NCBI GenBank assembly: GCA_963693315.1
Contig: OY856188.1
Span: 144,858,945-144,922,944 of the forward strand
Origin: Diogma glabrata
Lineage: Eukaryota > Arthropoda > Insecta > Diptera > Cylindrotomidae
Direction: 5' to 3'
DNA: 64,000 nucleotides
Shown here: positions 42,230-53,387 of the stretch, piece after piece
Layout: every line of letters begins with the position of its first letter
Position numbering within the stretch: position 1 is the first letter of the stretch
Notes under the pieces: generated by a model
Seen by the model: the letters and a program-made list of their open reading frames with translations, nothing else
The model's database searches: none
What the model was told of the DNA's origin: nothing
Made by a program: the position numbers and the translations under genes

Positions 42230-43490
42230 ATCAGAGATTTATACGAATATATATACTCACCAAACAATTGGTTATCAATAATCGGCGTTTTTTTCCTAAG
42301 CCTTATCTACCCAATTTCTGTGAAGTTCTAAATAGTAGAAAAATGATATGTCATAAAGAAGTTTCACTTCTTACCTGTGTACTCTGGTACACACACTACT
42401 TTTTTTACTAGTTTTTTTTTTTGCTTAATTATGAAAACTAAAAACATAATTAAAAAAAAATCACGAAATAAATAATTTTATGCAAAAGAAATTATGCTGA
42501 CAATGTTCGTTTTGACTCGTGTCAGGGAACTTTTTCAATTTTTTTTAAAGTTACACAGTTGGTAATGGGTAATTGAGTTGACCAGTTGAGAGTTCGTTTG
42601 GAATTTTTGGGCAACTAATGAGTTGGGGTTTGAAAAGTGTTGCAACAAGTTGGTTGTATTTGAAAAGTTGCGTGGAGAGTTTTGAACTGTGTTCGTAGAG
42701 TTAATGATCAGTTATTTCTATCAATTTTTTATTAAGTGATATAATTATTACAGTCAAATCTAATTAAAAGAAATAAAAGAATTTAGTAGTGAAATACCTA
42801 TAAAATATGAATTGTGGTGTAGAATTGTTAAAACCTTGAAAACCAAAGAAATCAAGTTAGCAAAATTGGAAAGAGTTAGTAGTGAAAACCGAGGAATTGA
42901 ATTAAGAAAATTGTTAACATTATATTTAAGTGCACCATGTATGAAAGTGAAACCAAATAAAGGAATTAAAACATAAACCTATCAGTGAACTTCGATTGTG
43001 TTTTAATCAAGAAAGTTGAACAGAAAGTCAGTTAATATCAGAACCAACCGTTAGATATTGTTCGGGATAATGAAAAAGATTGGGTTGTGAGATGTCTGTT
43101 TTGTGGAATATTAATTTGGGGCAGAAAATGCAGAGAAGCCAGTACTAGACCATCCGCAAGCTACTACATAGTTAGGAAAGTTTACTTTTATTATATGATT
43201 TGTTGGTGTTTATATATTTTTTTTTCTGTTAATTATGATGTGCTAACGTAATTTAAATGTAGGTAGAGTTGTGGCATGGTGGCTGATCACTCTTGAGAAA
43301 CTGGGTGGTGATTTAGGCACGCGATGGTTGTTTTAGATTTTATTCTAAATTTTGTAGTGAGGTTGGTCACCAAAATTCCAGTCAGTTCGAGCTAGCAGCG
43401 GGTGAATGTGGTTTGCGTGCAAGACCAACTGGTAGACCTTTATGATCTACCAGACCTCTTACTACAACCTCTCATTAAAATTGAAAGTCA
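42230..43490. other. Less AT-rich intergenic stretch, no gene recognised
   Basis: No long frame. The part 42540-43060 (GAGTTGACCAGTTGAGAGTT) could be the leader of a retroelement but has no supporting LTR or primer site. A small hairpin CTGGTAGA...TCTACCAG sits at about 43429-43454. Confidence 0.45.
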
Positions 43491-43910
43491 GCATTAGAAG
43501 TTAATGATGATACAAACATATAGGTGTTCGGTAGACCCCCGCCATTTTGTCTAATCTTCCAGATCTTCCACTTTCGAGTTACTCTGGATCATATACCAAA
43601 ATTTCATCAAGATCTTATGCGTTTTTGTCAATCACCCACCATTATTGGCCACTCCATTTTAGTTATGTTCGTGCAAATTTTTAAAACAAATTTGCTTTTT
43701 TCTTTTATTTTAGTTTTATTTTCCCTATCATGTCGTAAAATATTCTTCTGTCATATTTTATATGTGATAGGGTTTATTGTTGGTACCATCCATTCTTTAG
43801 CAAAAAAATAAAATAACAAAAATCAACACTTTAGAACGCATTTTGTTGTGGGACCTTGATCTTAGAAGGTGATGTGTTGTTGTGAAAAGTTTTGTGATGC
43901 CTGCACTGCC
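43490..43910. repeat. Fragments of the 55.5 kb repeat and of dispersed family C
   Basis: 43515-43640 in reverse resembles 55510-55620 (GATCTTGATGAAATTTTGGT; GGTCTACCGAACACC). 43640-43910 matches 3550-3850 (CAAATTTTTAAAACAAATTT; CATATTTTATATGTGATAGG; TTAGAACGCATTTTG). Confidence 0.6.
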
Positions 43911-44790
43911 TTAGTACCGCTCTCAAAGGACAGAAAATGTTTACAAAAACGTAAAATAAAAGAACAATTTATAAATTTTAAACGAAAGATATTTATTTTT
44001 TCTATGCTAAAAGTAAACACACTAGTGTAAAAAAATAACAAATTATAGTTGCTATAGTTTTTCATATAATTTTACAAAGTATTTTAAAAACGAAGCCATG
44101 AAAAAATAGAATATGAATTTTGAATGTTTTGTTGTCAATTTATAACTTTATAATTTATAGTAAATATCGATTATATATTAGTATCATAGAAAAAATTGCA
44201 TTTCCTACGCGAGATAAAAACGTTTTTCGTTCGTAAACGTGTCTCACTCGACGCTAGCGCGTCTCGTGAACAAATGTTTACTCACGAAAAAAACAATATT
44301 TTCATCTCTTGTAGGAAAATATACTATTTTTTAATTTGTATTAAATTAAAAAAATTAAAGAAAGATATTTATTTTTGTGCGATTATATTTTTTGCAGAGC
44401 TATAGCAGTTTTTTTATTAAAATTTGTGTATACTTAGAGCCTACCGTATCCTAGATTTGTAGAAAATCAAAATAAGAGAACGTGTTTAACATACAGAAAG
44501 TTCCACTTATCTGATTAAAGATATTTCCATAGCGCACATAACAATTTTCGTCAGCCTGCAGATGAGGTAATAAAAAATGGTGCATTCAATATTCGATCAA
44601 ATTTGACTTATATTTAGATTAATCAGCTCATTTAAACTCATTTTTTGACAAGGGTGATGACACCAGCAGATCAAAATCTGATACTATTGAATCGTATTAT
44701 ATCCTTGCAAATTGGAATTGATTGATTTCTCTTTGCAAATGTTATCTGCGCACAAAACCATAATTTTTTTTATCTAATTTGGTGACAGTC
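43910..44790. other. No feature recognised
   Basis: AT-rich. A CGTAAACGTGTCTCACTCGA patch near 44232 is slightly GC-richer, but no gene is seen. Confidence 0.45.
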
Positions 44791-45043
44791 ACGTACTTCT
44801 ACCCATGTTATTGGCATATGAGTTAACATGTGACATCACATATCACTAGCAATAGCAGTGCGATGCTAGATTCAATAACTGATTATCGGCAACTTCATTT
44901 TTGATCTAATTGTTTTTGCAAATCCGTTTACAAAAAATTGTTTTGGTTTTTGTTTTATATTTAATATTTTTCCAGTTCCAATAGTATGTCATATTTTATT
45001 ATTTGATAAGTTTTATTCCTTGGTTGTGCACCTAGGTCTTGTG
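44790..45043. repeat. Partial copy of dispersed repeat family C
   Basis: CTATTGGCATATGAGTTAAC is replaced here by TTATTGGCATATGAGTTAAC (about 44810). It is followed by CACTAGCAATAGCAGTG and TTATCGGCAACTTCATTTTT, then CATATTTTATTATTTGATAAG and CCTAGGTCTTG. The tail of the non-LTR element at 45044 begins inside it. Confidence 0.6.
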
Positions 45044-45210
45044 TTTATTTATTTGTTTATTTATTTATTCAATTGATCAACAAAATATGATTTAACTGAC
45101 CTACATTTTAAGCTTTAAACATTTTGGAACTCCTAAAAATATTTATAATAAAAATAAAAACAAATTAAAATTTAATTTAACCGACCTCCTATACATATTA
45201 AAATTTAATA

Positions 45211-47260
45211 GTGGAGTCAAATTAGTAAAAAAAAGTGATATATTTGATGTAAGAGCAAAGTTGAATTTTTTTTTTGTTTTATGTTAAGGACATAAAAGTT
45301 AGTGGGCATGTAATTATTTAGCAAATTTGGAGGTCCGGAAGTGCCTCAAAAATGGCAAAAACTGGTTTTTGGGTGTTTTTTGAGTAGGTCGCTTCACTAT
45401 TTTTGAAATATTTCGGGCTCTAATGATCATAAAAAAAAAACAAAAAATGCAAAATGTTTGTGATTAAATTTCAAATCCATCTAGGAGGGTAAGATACTTC
45501 AAAAGTGTAACCTAACCTCAAAAACCGAATCGCGTGACTTTTTTTTTTTTTACTAAATTTATGATAAGGGGCGGAAAAATCGTCGAATTTTCATGAAAAT
45601 TTCAGGAAGCATGTATTTTAATAGTCTCAATATGGGATTTAATTTTTATGAAAAAATTTTAATTCATTCGGCTACAATTGGCATTTTTCGTTAAATTTGG
45701 CAAATGGTGCCATTTTATGAGAAGTCATCCAAAATAAATTTTTTTTTTTTTAATCTGTACTTTTTTTTATCTACTTTAACCCAAGTATAATCAAAATTAT
45801 GTTGCCTTAATTTAAATGCCTATTTTTGGGCATGAAAAAAAAACATTAATTTTTGCATTTTACCATATTTACGGTATTACTTATGCTATTATCATGTATT
45901 TTGCATAAAAGTGAAATATGCAATTCAAATTAATAAAAAATATTTTTTAAAATTATACATAACCTACAAAACTTTTTTTCTTGCAATGCCCTAAATTGCT
46001 TTTGGTAAATAATTAAAATGTTATTACAATTATTGTAAATATTTGATATGAGATTTTGAAAAAATGTAATATTCAATTTTTTTCAAACATATAAAATACA
46101 CAGCATAAATAATTTTACGCCAATTATGTTTTCAATTGAAAATTCTATATGCGTTATTATGGTTTTCCATATTATTCACTGTTTGTGTGCTGTTGTGACT
46201 TTTGAATTAAAATGCAATATTTTAAAATATACTTTTTGCTGTTTATTTTTAAAATTTTTATTTTATTAATAATAATATAAACTTTCTTATAGTAACAATT
46301 TGAATTTGATTTTTTATTTTATTGAATATCGATTTCGACTTACGTCATCCTCAGTTTAAATTATTATTACAATTTTTGCTTAAACTATTACTTATATACT
46401 ACTTCAATTGCTATTTTTTATAATTATGTCGTATATTTTGTTAGTTTAATTTTATTTATTTACCAAAAGCAATTTAGGGCATTGCAAGAAAAAAAAGTTT
46501 TGTAGGTTATGTATAATTTTAAAAAATATTTTTTATTAATTTGAATTGCCTATTTCACTTTTATGCAAAATACATGATAATAGCATAAATAATACCGAAT
46601 ATATGGTAAAATGTCAAAAAAATGCCAAAATTAATGTTTTTTTTTCATGCCCAAAAATGGGCATTTAGATTAAGGCAACATAATTTTAATTATACTTAAG
46701 TTAAGGTAGATAAAAAAAAATACAGATTAAAAAAAAAAATTTTATATTGGATGTCTTCTCATAAAATGGCACCATTTGCCAAATTTAACAAAAAATGCCA
46801 ATTGTGGCCGAATAAATTAAAATTTTTTCATAAAAATTAAATCCCATATTAAGACTATTAAAATACATGCTTCCTGAAATTTTCATGAAAATTCGACGAT
46901 TTTTCCGCCCCTTATCATAAATTTAGTAAAAAAAAAAAAAAAGTCACGCGATTCGGTTTTTTGAGGTTAGGTTACTTTTGAAGTATCTTACCCTCCTAGA
47001 TGGATTTGAAATTTAATCACAAACATTTTGCATTTTTTGTTTTTTTTTTATGATCATTAGAGCCCGAAATATTTCAAAAATAGTGAAGCGACCTACTCAA
47101 AAAACACCAAAAAACCAGTTTTTGCCATTTTTGAGGCACTTCCGGACCTCCAAATTTGCTAAATAATTACATGCCCACTAACTTTTATGTCCTTAACATA
47201 AAACAAAAAAAAAATTCAACTTTGCTCTTACATCAATATAAAATGCTAATATGACTCCAC
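45211..47260. mobile_element. Foldback element: two arms of about 805 bp around a 436-bp loop
   Basis: The left end is GTGGAGTCA after TA; the right end is TGACTCCAC before TA. The arms 45211-46014 and 46452-47260 are inverted copies with high identity (e.g. GGCACTTCCGGACCTCC; TAACCTAACCTCAAAA; GGGCATTGCAAGAAAAAAA). The flanking TA on both sides would fit a 2-bp duplication. No transposase frame exists in arms or loop. The loop carries a module shared with 51.97 and 53.39 kb. Confidence 0.85.
46209..46357 (+). repeat. Shared module M, copy in foldback loop
   Basis: AATGCAATATTTTAAAATAT through TATTGAATATCGATTTCGAC and TTACGTCATCCTCAG matches 51968-52121 and, inverted, 53388-53540. Confidence 0.75.
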
Positions 47261-47338
47261 TATAAATAATTTGCTAACAACTAATTAAAATTTAATAATT
47301 AAAATTAAAACCAAATAAATTTAATTTAATTGACCTAC

Positions 47339-50300
47339 TTATAAAATTTTATGTTTAAATAATTTAGTAATTTTATTTTTAAACTCATTTCTACCGATGT
47401 TGAAATCGAAAGCGCTGTAGAACATGTTAAACCTGTTTATAGCCATATCCAGAGGATTATTTTTACCATAATTCGTTCTATGAAATCGTGGTTGTAATAA
47501 AGCACGGTCACGAATGTTTAAATTTTTAGCAAGAATATCAAGCATAGACAACAGAATGGGTGAGTCAGTATGTCCACTTAACAAATCAAAAATGAAACAA
47601 GCAGAGCTAATTGAACGCCTTTGTTCAAGTGTTAGAATATCGAGCTGAACACAACGTTCTAAATATGGGATACACTCCTGATTATTAAGCCAATAACGAC
47701 AAATTCGCCGACTAAATTTCCGTTGAATGCGTTCAATACGATTAACTCGAGCAACATAATGTGGGTTCCAAATTATAGATAAATATTCTAATTGTGATCG
47801 AACTAAAGAAAAAAACAATGTTTTAAACGTAGAAGCATCTCGGAAATCCTTACATGTTCTAAACATAAATCCAAGCATAGCATTGGCTTTATTTATTATT
47901 GTTTCAGTATGTTGAATAAAATTTAGGCTATAATCAAGGTGAATGCCAAGATCCTTATGCACATTCACTTTTTCAATAACAGTACTGTTAAAATTGTACG
48001 CGTAGCTTATGGGATTTTTCTTCCGATAAAAACTCATAACTCGACATTTCCCAATATTAAGTTCCAATTTGTTTCGTTGACACCATACAGTAAAACGGTT
48101 TAAATCTTGTTGAAGAAGCTTACAATCATTTAATGTAACTATTTTAACAAATACTTTCATATCATCTGCATACAGCAAAAATTTTGAGTGCATCAGACAA
48201 CTACCAACGTCATTAATAAATATTAAAAATAGTAGAGGTCCAAGGTGACTACCCTGTGGCACCCCTGAAGTAACGTCTATCCCAGACGATATACGATCCC
48301 TTAATTTCACTTTTTGTATTCTATCTGCAAGATAAGAAGCTAACCACACAAGCATGGCAGAGTGAACACCAGCGCAGCGCAACTTAGATATTACAATTTC
48401 GTGAGAAATTCTATCAAAAGCTTTTTTAAAATCGGTGAATACTACATCCACCTGCTCACCCTCTTCTATTGTGTTCACAACGAAATCAACAAATTCAATC
48501 ATATTTGTAGAAGCAGATCTGCCAGGAAAAAAACCATGTTGCTGGGGAATGACACACTTTCTAATCTCCTTAAACAATATATCCCGAACAATACATTCGA
48601 ACAACTTAGGGGTAGCAGATAGAATAGAAATGGGTCTATAGTTTTCAACTAATGATCTATCTCCACTTTTATACACCGGAATGACATACGAAGACTTCCA
48701 GCAAGCGGGAACAAATCCAACTTCAAGTGATCTATTAAATAACAATTGCAAGGGATAAGCTAGAGAAAAAGCACAGTTGCGCAAAATAATGGCAGGTAGA
48801 TTATCGGGACCAGAATTATGATTAAATTTAAGGCTACAAAGATATTCACAAATTTGATTAACATCAAGGCTAATGAAACCAATGCTAGCAATAGCTTGAT
48901 CATCATCGGAACCAGATAACGATTCAGACAATTTACACGATTCAGACACTGGTAAAAAGTTTGAAGAGAAAAACGTTGACAACATTTCACTTACTACAGA
49001 AGAACATTCAGACTCTTGAGATCGGAATTTCATAAATCGAGGATAACCAGAAATGCCTCTCCTCGCATTTATGAAAGACCAGAATTTCTTAGGATTCCTG
49101 TTTATTCCAAGTTCAATATGACTTACGTATTTACGAAACTTTAATCGTTGCATTTTTTTAAAGGCACGCCGAGCATTACTAAACGCACAGTAGCTAGATA
49201 AATGAAAACGGGTTGTATACTGTTTCCGTAACCGATCCATACGGTTTTTGGCCCGCCGAAGCGCGTTATCCGACCATGGATTTGTTTTCGGTTGACGCTT
49301 TGCACAAATTGGAATGAAATTTTGAATTCCTAGAGCTATTACCTCGTAGAATCTCTTCACTGCAAGATCCAAGTCACAAAAATCAAACAGCGCTAACCAA
49401 TCAACATCATCATAAAATAAATTTAAATTAATGTAATCACCTTTATTAAAGTTTAAATACGAACTCTTAACATTACTTACAAATTTAATATTACCAAGAT
49501 CAATTGTTAGAAGAATTGACTTATGATGTTCATCGTTTTTAACCAAACATTCATGACATTCCTCCAAATTATACAATGATTCAAAGAAGTTCCCGGATAC
49601 AAAAACTAAATCCAATAACCGACCACGAGAATTAAATAAGCCGTTAATTTGATTCAAATCTAAGGATGCTAGAGAGTCTACAAAATGAGACTCAAGAGCA
49701 GAGAGATTATTATTAGGTAGAAGGCTATTAGAATTCATTTGCCGAGATATATACGGTAAGTTGAAATCGCCGAACACCAGTACTATTGTACTATCGTCAA
49801 TAGATTCAACAATAGACGTTATGATGTTACAGTGCTCAGAATAAAATATTAAATTAGAACTGGGGGGAATGTAATGAGCTCCAATCACAAACTTTCTTAA
49901 AGGAGTTTTAACTTTAGCCCACACAGCCTTACAGTCCAATGGCGATACAAAATCAATCTTTTTGGAAATAAAGTCAGATTTTAATGCAATCAGCACACCT
50001 CCGCCTCGAGAATATGAACGATCACACCTGAAAACTACGTAATTGCTAGAAAAAAGTTCCGAATCAAAGACATCAGGAGAAAGCCATGTTTCAGTTAAAA
50101 CTACAATGTCATAATCATTGTCACTTAAAGCTAAAGAAAATTGAATAGTTTTTGTACGTAAGCCTCTAACATTCTGATAGTAAATTTTGAGTGAAGTTGA
50201 ATAAGAATTATCAGAAGCATTTGATCCAATAACCCCTACATTTTGATGACCATCGTATATGTTGTGATTTACTTTAAGCCCTCTTGAGTCAAGCGTGGGC

Positions 50301-50356
50301 GTAAAAAACGGTTCCCATATTTTGCACGGTTTGTAAATTCTTTTACCAGAGCACCA
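47339..50356 (-). CDS. ORF2: AP-endonuclease and reverse transcriptase
   Basis: The frame is open for about 1005 codons, from just after the stop at 50357-50359 to the stop at 47339. It contains no ATG before the domain start, so the initiation site is unknown; the first GTG is at 49996, already inside the endonuclease. Endonuclease landmarks: YYQNVRGLRTKT, VLTETWLS, SRGGGVLIA, VFGDFNLPYI and a terminal EHHKS box. RT landmarks: SGPDNLPAIIL, ENYRPISILS, QQHGFFPGRSAS, FTDFKKAFDRISHEI, SGVPQGSHLGPLLFLIFIND and the catalytic YADD (48162-48173). After these the thumb and C-terminal region (SQLEYLSIIWNP, IERIQRKFSRRI) reach FKHKIL. The full domain order and lack of stops make this the best preserved coding region here. 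The enzyme would nick target DNA and prime reverse transcription of the element RNA. Confidence 0.9.
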   Translation of the reverse strand, partial: WCSGKRIYKPCKIWEPFFTPTLDSRGLKVNHNIYDGHQNVGVIGSNASDNSYSTSLKIYYQNVRGLRTKTIQFSLALSDNDYDIVVLTETWLSPDVFDSELFSSNYVVFRCDRSYSRGGGVLIALKSDFISKKIDFVSPLDCKAVWAKVKTPLRKFVIGAHYIPPSSNLIFYSEHCNIITSIVESIDDSTIVLVFGDFNLPYISRQMNSNSLLPNNNLSALESHFVDSLASLDLNQINGLFNSRGRLLDLVFVSGNFFESLYNLEECHECLVKNDEHHKSILLTIDLGNIKFVSNVKSSYLNFNKGDYINLNLFYDDVDWLALFDFCDLDLAVKRFYEVIALGIQNFIPICAKRQPKTNPWSDNALRRAKNRMDRLRKQYTTRFHLSSYCAFSNARRAFKKMQRLKFRKYVSHIELGINRNPKKFWSFINARRGISGYPRFMKFRSQESECSSVVSEMLSTFFSSNFLPVSESCKLSESLSGSDDDQAIASIGFISLDVNQICEYLCSLKFNHNSGPDNLPAIILRNCAFSLAYPLQLLFNRSLEVGFVPACWKSSYVIPVYKSGDRSLVENYRPISILSATPKLFECIVRDILFKEIRKCVIPQQHGFFPGRSASTNMIEFVDFVVNTIEEGEQVDVVFTDFKKAFDRISHEIVISKLRCAGVHSAMLVWLASYLADRIQKVKLRDRISSGIDVTSGVPQGSHLGPLLFLIFINDVGSCLMHSKFLLYADDMKVFVKIVTLNDCKLLQQDLNRFTVWCQRNKLELNIGKCRVMSFYRKKNPISYAYNFNSTVIEKVNVHKDLGIHLDYSLNFIQHTETIINKANAMLGFMFRTCKDFRDASTFKTLFFSLVRSQLEYLSIIWNPHYVARVNRIERIQRKFSRRICRYWLNNQECIPYLERCVQLDILTLEQRRSISSACFIFDLLSGHTDSPILLSMLDILAKNLNIRDRALLQPRFHRTNYGKNNPLDMAINRFNMFYSAFDFNIGRNEFKNKITKLFKHKIL

Positions 50357-50902
50357 TCAGGCCATACTTCAGGAGCAAGCATTAAATCAAATGTGCTACC
50401 AGAAACACCAATTTTATACATAGCCACGGTTACCATCGTCACCTTTAGGTTTCAATTGCGTTAGTACCATATCTTCAATATCAAATTTACTTTTAATGTA
50501 GTTCCTAACATCTTCATAATTAACTTCCTTATGCAACCTAGACACAAACAACCATTTGAGAGGTTGAACTGTCCGTAGTGACGTATTTAGCGTACCACTG
50601 CCGATTATCACTTCAGAAGAGTTTTTATTCCCAGTTTCTACCGAACCAGTAGATAAAGGTTCAGAAGCACCTACATTAATACTAGATCCTTTTGATTTGC
50701 TTACAATTTTGGATCCAGATTGGATGTTGTTAGAAGCAGGTATATCTTTTGAAGACTTAGAAGCAGGACTATCTTTAAAAGATTTAATAGATATATATCT
50801 TAATAGATATATACATGCTATTGTCACACTTATTGCTAGCCCTATTATGCAACACTTTTTATTTAAAACAAATAAAAAATCGATCAAAGCAAACACTGCA
50901 CC
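50269..50902 (-). pseudogene. ORF1 of the 45-51 kb element, split by a frameshift
   Basis: The first frame (50902-50414) has a Lys/Ser-rich linker followed by the domain WLFVSRLHKEVNYEDVRNYI with IKSKFDIEDMVLTQLKPKG, typical of the C-terminal RNA-binding region of insect ORF1 proteins. It stops early after DDGNRGYV. The expected continuation (YKIGVSG; APEVWPDGALVKEF) lies in the next frame from about 50421 and stops at 50269. A one-base change in or near 50415-50435 explains the split. The N-terminus has no ATG after the in-frame stop at 50903-50905 and starts with an unusual hydrophobic run (IIGLAISVTIACIYLL) that may not be genuine. ORF1 overlaps the open part of ORF2 by about 90 bases. Confidence 0.75.
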
Positions 50903-50949
50903 TCAACCATTACCATATAAATACTCGTCAACCTCAACTCTCTGAATAA

Positions 50950-51965
50950 TAAGAATATTGAATTGCAATGTATACTTCTATTCACTCTTATTCAATTAGA
51001 TTACAAAAGTGAAAACAAATCTACGGATGAAATTGTAGTAACATTTGAATTCCCAAATCAGCAATCAGCTATTTTCTATAAAAAAAAAACTTTGTGCTAT
51101 ACCTTCCTTCTTAGCAGTTAACATAATCACCACTAAAAAATAAAATAAAACGAGCAAAAAACCCAAAGCTTAAAAAAAACATTTCGACACCTTTTTAACA
51201 TTAACAAAAGCTCTTTTTATTTTATAAAGTTCATCGTTATATAATTTGAATGGAATAAAAAACGAAATGGAATAAAACTTTAACATTAGACGGAATTGGT
51301 GACATTCAAGAAACAGTTTCATTTCAACAAAGCGAAAAAAATTCGATTGAATCTTAAGATAACTTAATGTGGATACGATTCATGTCGATCAATGTTTATG
51401 CTCTAATACGATGTAAATTGAATTCTATGTGACTACTATTAACAAAACGTACGTAAAATAAATTTAATATTATTCTAGAAAGCGGAGTTAATGCTCCGTT
51501 TTTTGTGTATCCTAACACCTACTGAATAAATTTGAAGAGTGTGTATTTTAAAATATGTGATTGTGGTGATTGAAAAGAGTTCAACTATGTTAACTAACAT
51601 CCAGCATGCTTTTATTCATCCACGTACGGTTGTTTATAGTGTTTAGCAGTTCCCACTGGATTCCCACTGAAAATCTGATATCAAGGCTCAACCGATGTAT
51701 AATTTGTTTAATATTTTTGTTTTTTCACAATTTTACAAATATGCGTTATTGTGTATATCAGTAATCGCAAATACGAGGCACGCATCCTAAACATGGCAAT
51801 TTTACAAATAGCCTGGCACGGCAGATACTTCATCCCCTACCTTTCTCAACTGTTTTAAAAAATGTTTCATTATTTTTTTCTACTAATACTAATGCCTTGC
51901 CAGCTTCCATAGCTTTATACGAACAGACATTAAGATTCTCTCTGTGTTTTACACTGTACCTTTTC
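50950..51965. other. No gene recognised
   Basis: AT-rich flanking DNA to the right of the 45-51 kb retrotransposon. No matching target duplication was found here. Confidence 0.45.
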
Positions 51966-51967
51966 TC

Positions 51968-52128
51968 AAAATGCAATATTTAAAAATATACTTTTTTAAT
52001 ATGTTTATTTTTAATTTTTATTTTATTAATAATAATATAATATAAACTTCCTTATAGTAACAATTCTGAATTTGATTTTTTATTTTATTGAATATCGATT
52101 TCGACTTACGTCATCCACAGTTCTTAAA
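51968..52128 (+). repeat. Shared module M, copy 2
   Basis: Matches the foldback-loop segment 46209-46357 (TATTGAATATCGATTTCGAC; TTACGTCATCC), ending just before the Helitron-end palindrome at 52156. Confidence 0.75.
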
Positions 52129-52155
52129 TTATTATTTCATAATAATTTAATAATA

Positions 52156-52590
52156 ACTAAGAGGGCCCGGCGTGCTTTGCTACGCTTATAAAGAAAGTTT
52201 TAGCGTAGACATTTTGTTGACGTAGCAGCAATGATTTCAAAAAGTGGTAATGAGAAATGCTAGCATATAATTTTTCTTTTTAAATATATGAATGAAAAAT
52301 AATCAGAACTCTAGCTGATCAGTTCGGATATATGAAAAATAAACGATCGAATAAGTTAGAGATCAAATAAGCTTACTTGAAAACTTATTTGATCTTTAAT
52401 TTTTCATATATCCGAACTGATCAGCTAGAGATCTGATTATTTTTCATTCATATATTTAAAAAGAAAAATTAAAAATTATATGCTAGCATTTCTCATTACC
52501 ACTTTTTGAAATCAATGCTTCTACGTCAACAAAATGTCTACGCAGAAACTTTATTTATAAGTGTAACAAAGCACGCCGGGCCCTCCTACT
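52156..52590. mobile_element. Palindromic element with Helitron 3'-like ends, third copy
   Basis: The left end is ACTAAGAGGGCCCGGCGTGC and the right end GCACGCCGGGCCCTCCTACT. The whole 435 bp folds almost completely (centre near 52370: GATCAAATAAG/CTTATTTGATC). The outer arms match 30206-30315 (GTGCTTTGCTACGC; ACATTTTGTTGACG; GGTAATGAGAAATG), but the inner part is different. The GG(G/T)CCC core and the ends are altered relative to the 30 kb copies. Confidence 0.75.
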
Positions 52591-52890
52591 ATCTATTATC
52601 AAGAGATGCACCACGTAAATCAACACTCATACCATTATCACGTCGACGATACAAAGGATAACCATTCACAGATTCTTTAGTAGTTTCAGAAAAAGGTTTT
52701 GGAAAATTCTTACTACATTTACCATCTCTCATACAAACAGAATTGGGATTTAGAGCACCACATGGTCCATGCATCATATGACGTTTCACATATTCATGTA
52801 ATTTAGGAAAAAGAATGGGATCAGAGATTTCAGAACAAATTCATTAATCATTTCATTTCCATCAATTCTATCTTCATCTGACAAATTTAA
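52591..52890 (-). pseudogene. Helitron Rep/helicase fragment (N-terminal Rep-associated region)
   Basis: The minus strand reads LSDEDRIDGNEMINEFV, then after a frame change SEISDPILFPKLHEYVKRHM, MHGPCGALNPNSVCMRDGKC, SKNFPKPFSETTKE and NGYPLYRRRDNGMSV. The HGPCG...NP...C...GKC...YPLYRRR series is diagnostic of the Helitron-like Rep N-terminal domain. Only about 95 residues remain. Neither the HUH catalytic motif nor the helicase is present. It touches the palindrome at 52156-52590. Confidence 0.88.
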
Positions 52891-53387
52891 CAAACACATC
52901 AGGCAGGAATTAAAGCACCCGTACGAGGATAAAAAATATTATGAATTTTAAAAAGATAAATACCACGTGCAATTCATTTCTTCATTCACAACATTCATTT
53001 CACCATTAACACCATTCATGACACCATTCATTTATGAAGAAAAAACAGAACAAAATTTTCACATTCATTCACTTCAATGTACATAAGAAGACTAAAATAA
53101 AATACAATGTATAAAAGAATAACAAAATAACATCGTATCGATTTTGTGAAAAAAAAATATATGGCTTGGTCAAGTCCATTTCATATTAGTTTGGGGGAGT
53201 TCGCTTAAATTCAAAAATAAATTTAATTCGTCTATTACTTTTTTATTTATGATCCGGTTTGTGTTCTTTAAAATCTAAGTTACACTAATATCAGTTAGTA
53301 GTGAAAATTTGAAATGAATCCACAAATAAAAAAGCCTTAGGCTCCTCAAAATTTTTCGTTAGCGTATTAATATATAAGAAAATTTAA

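Larger units (their letters stand above)
45044..50902 (-). mobile_element. Non-LTR retrotransposon with foldback insertion in its 3' UTR
   Basis: The minus strand shows ORF1 (50902-50269), ORF2 (to 47339), a 3' UTR and a terminal (TAAA)n-type tail (45044-45069). UTR sequence sharing GGTCAATTAAATTAAATT/GGTCGGTTAAATTAAATT motifs lies on both sides of a 2.05 kb inverted-repeat element. Without that insert the copy is about 3.8 kb. The 5' end is probably truncated: no UTR or initiator ATG for ORF1 is evident. It belongs to the APE-type jockey-like group in a broad sense. Confidence 0.85.

Noticed and set aside
41132..42281. Five overlapping long frames on both strands in the 9-bp minisatellite, up to 366 codons
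   Set aside because: All follow from a stop-poor 9-bp repeat unit; frames on opposite strands cannot all be real and none has a domain.
43490..45043. Possible LTR pair formed by the similar segments at 3.3-3.85 kb and 43.6-45.0 kb
   Set aside because: The segments are too far apart, differ in which parts they retain and lack TG...CA ends or primer sites; they are treated as dispersed repeats.
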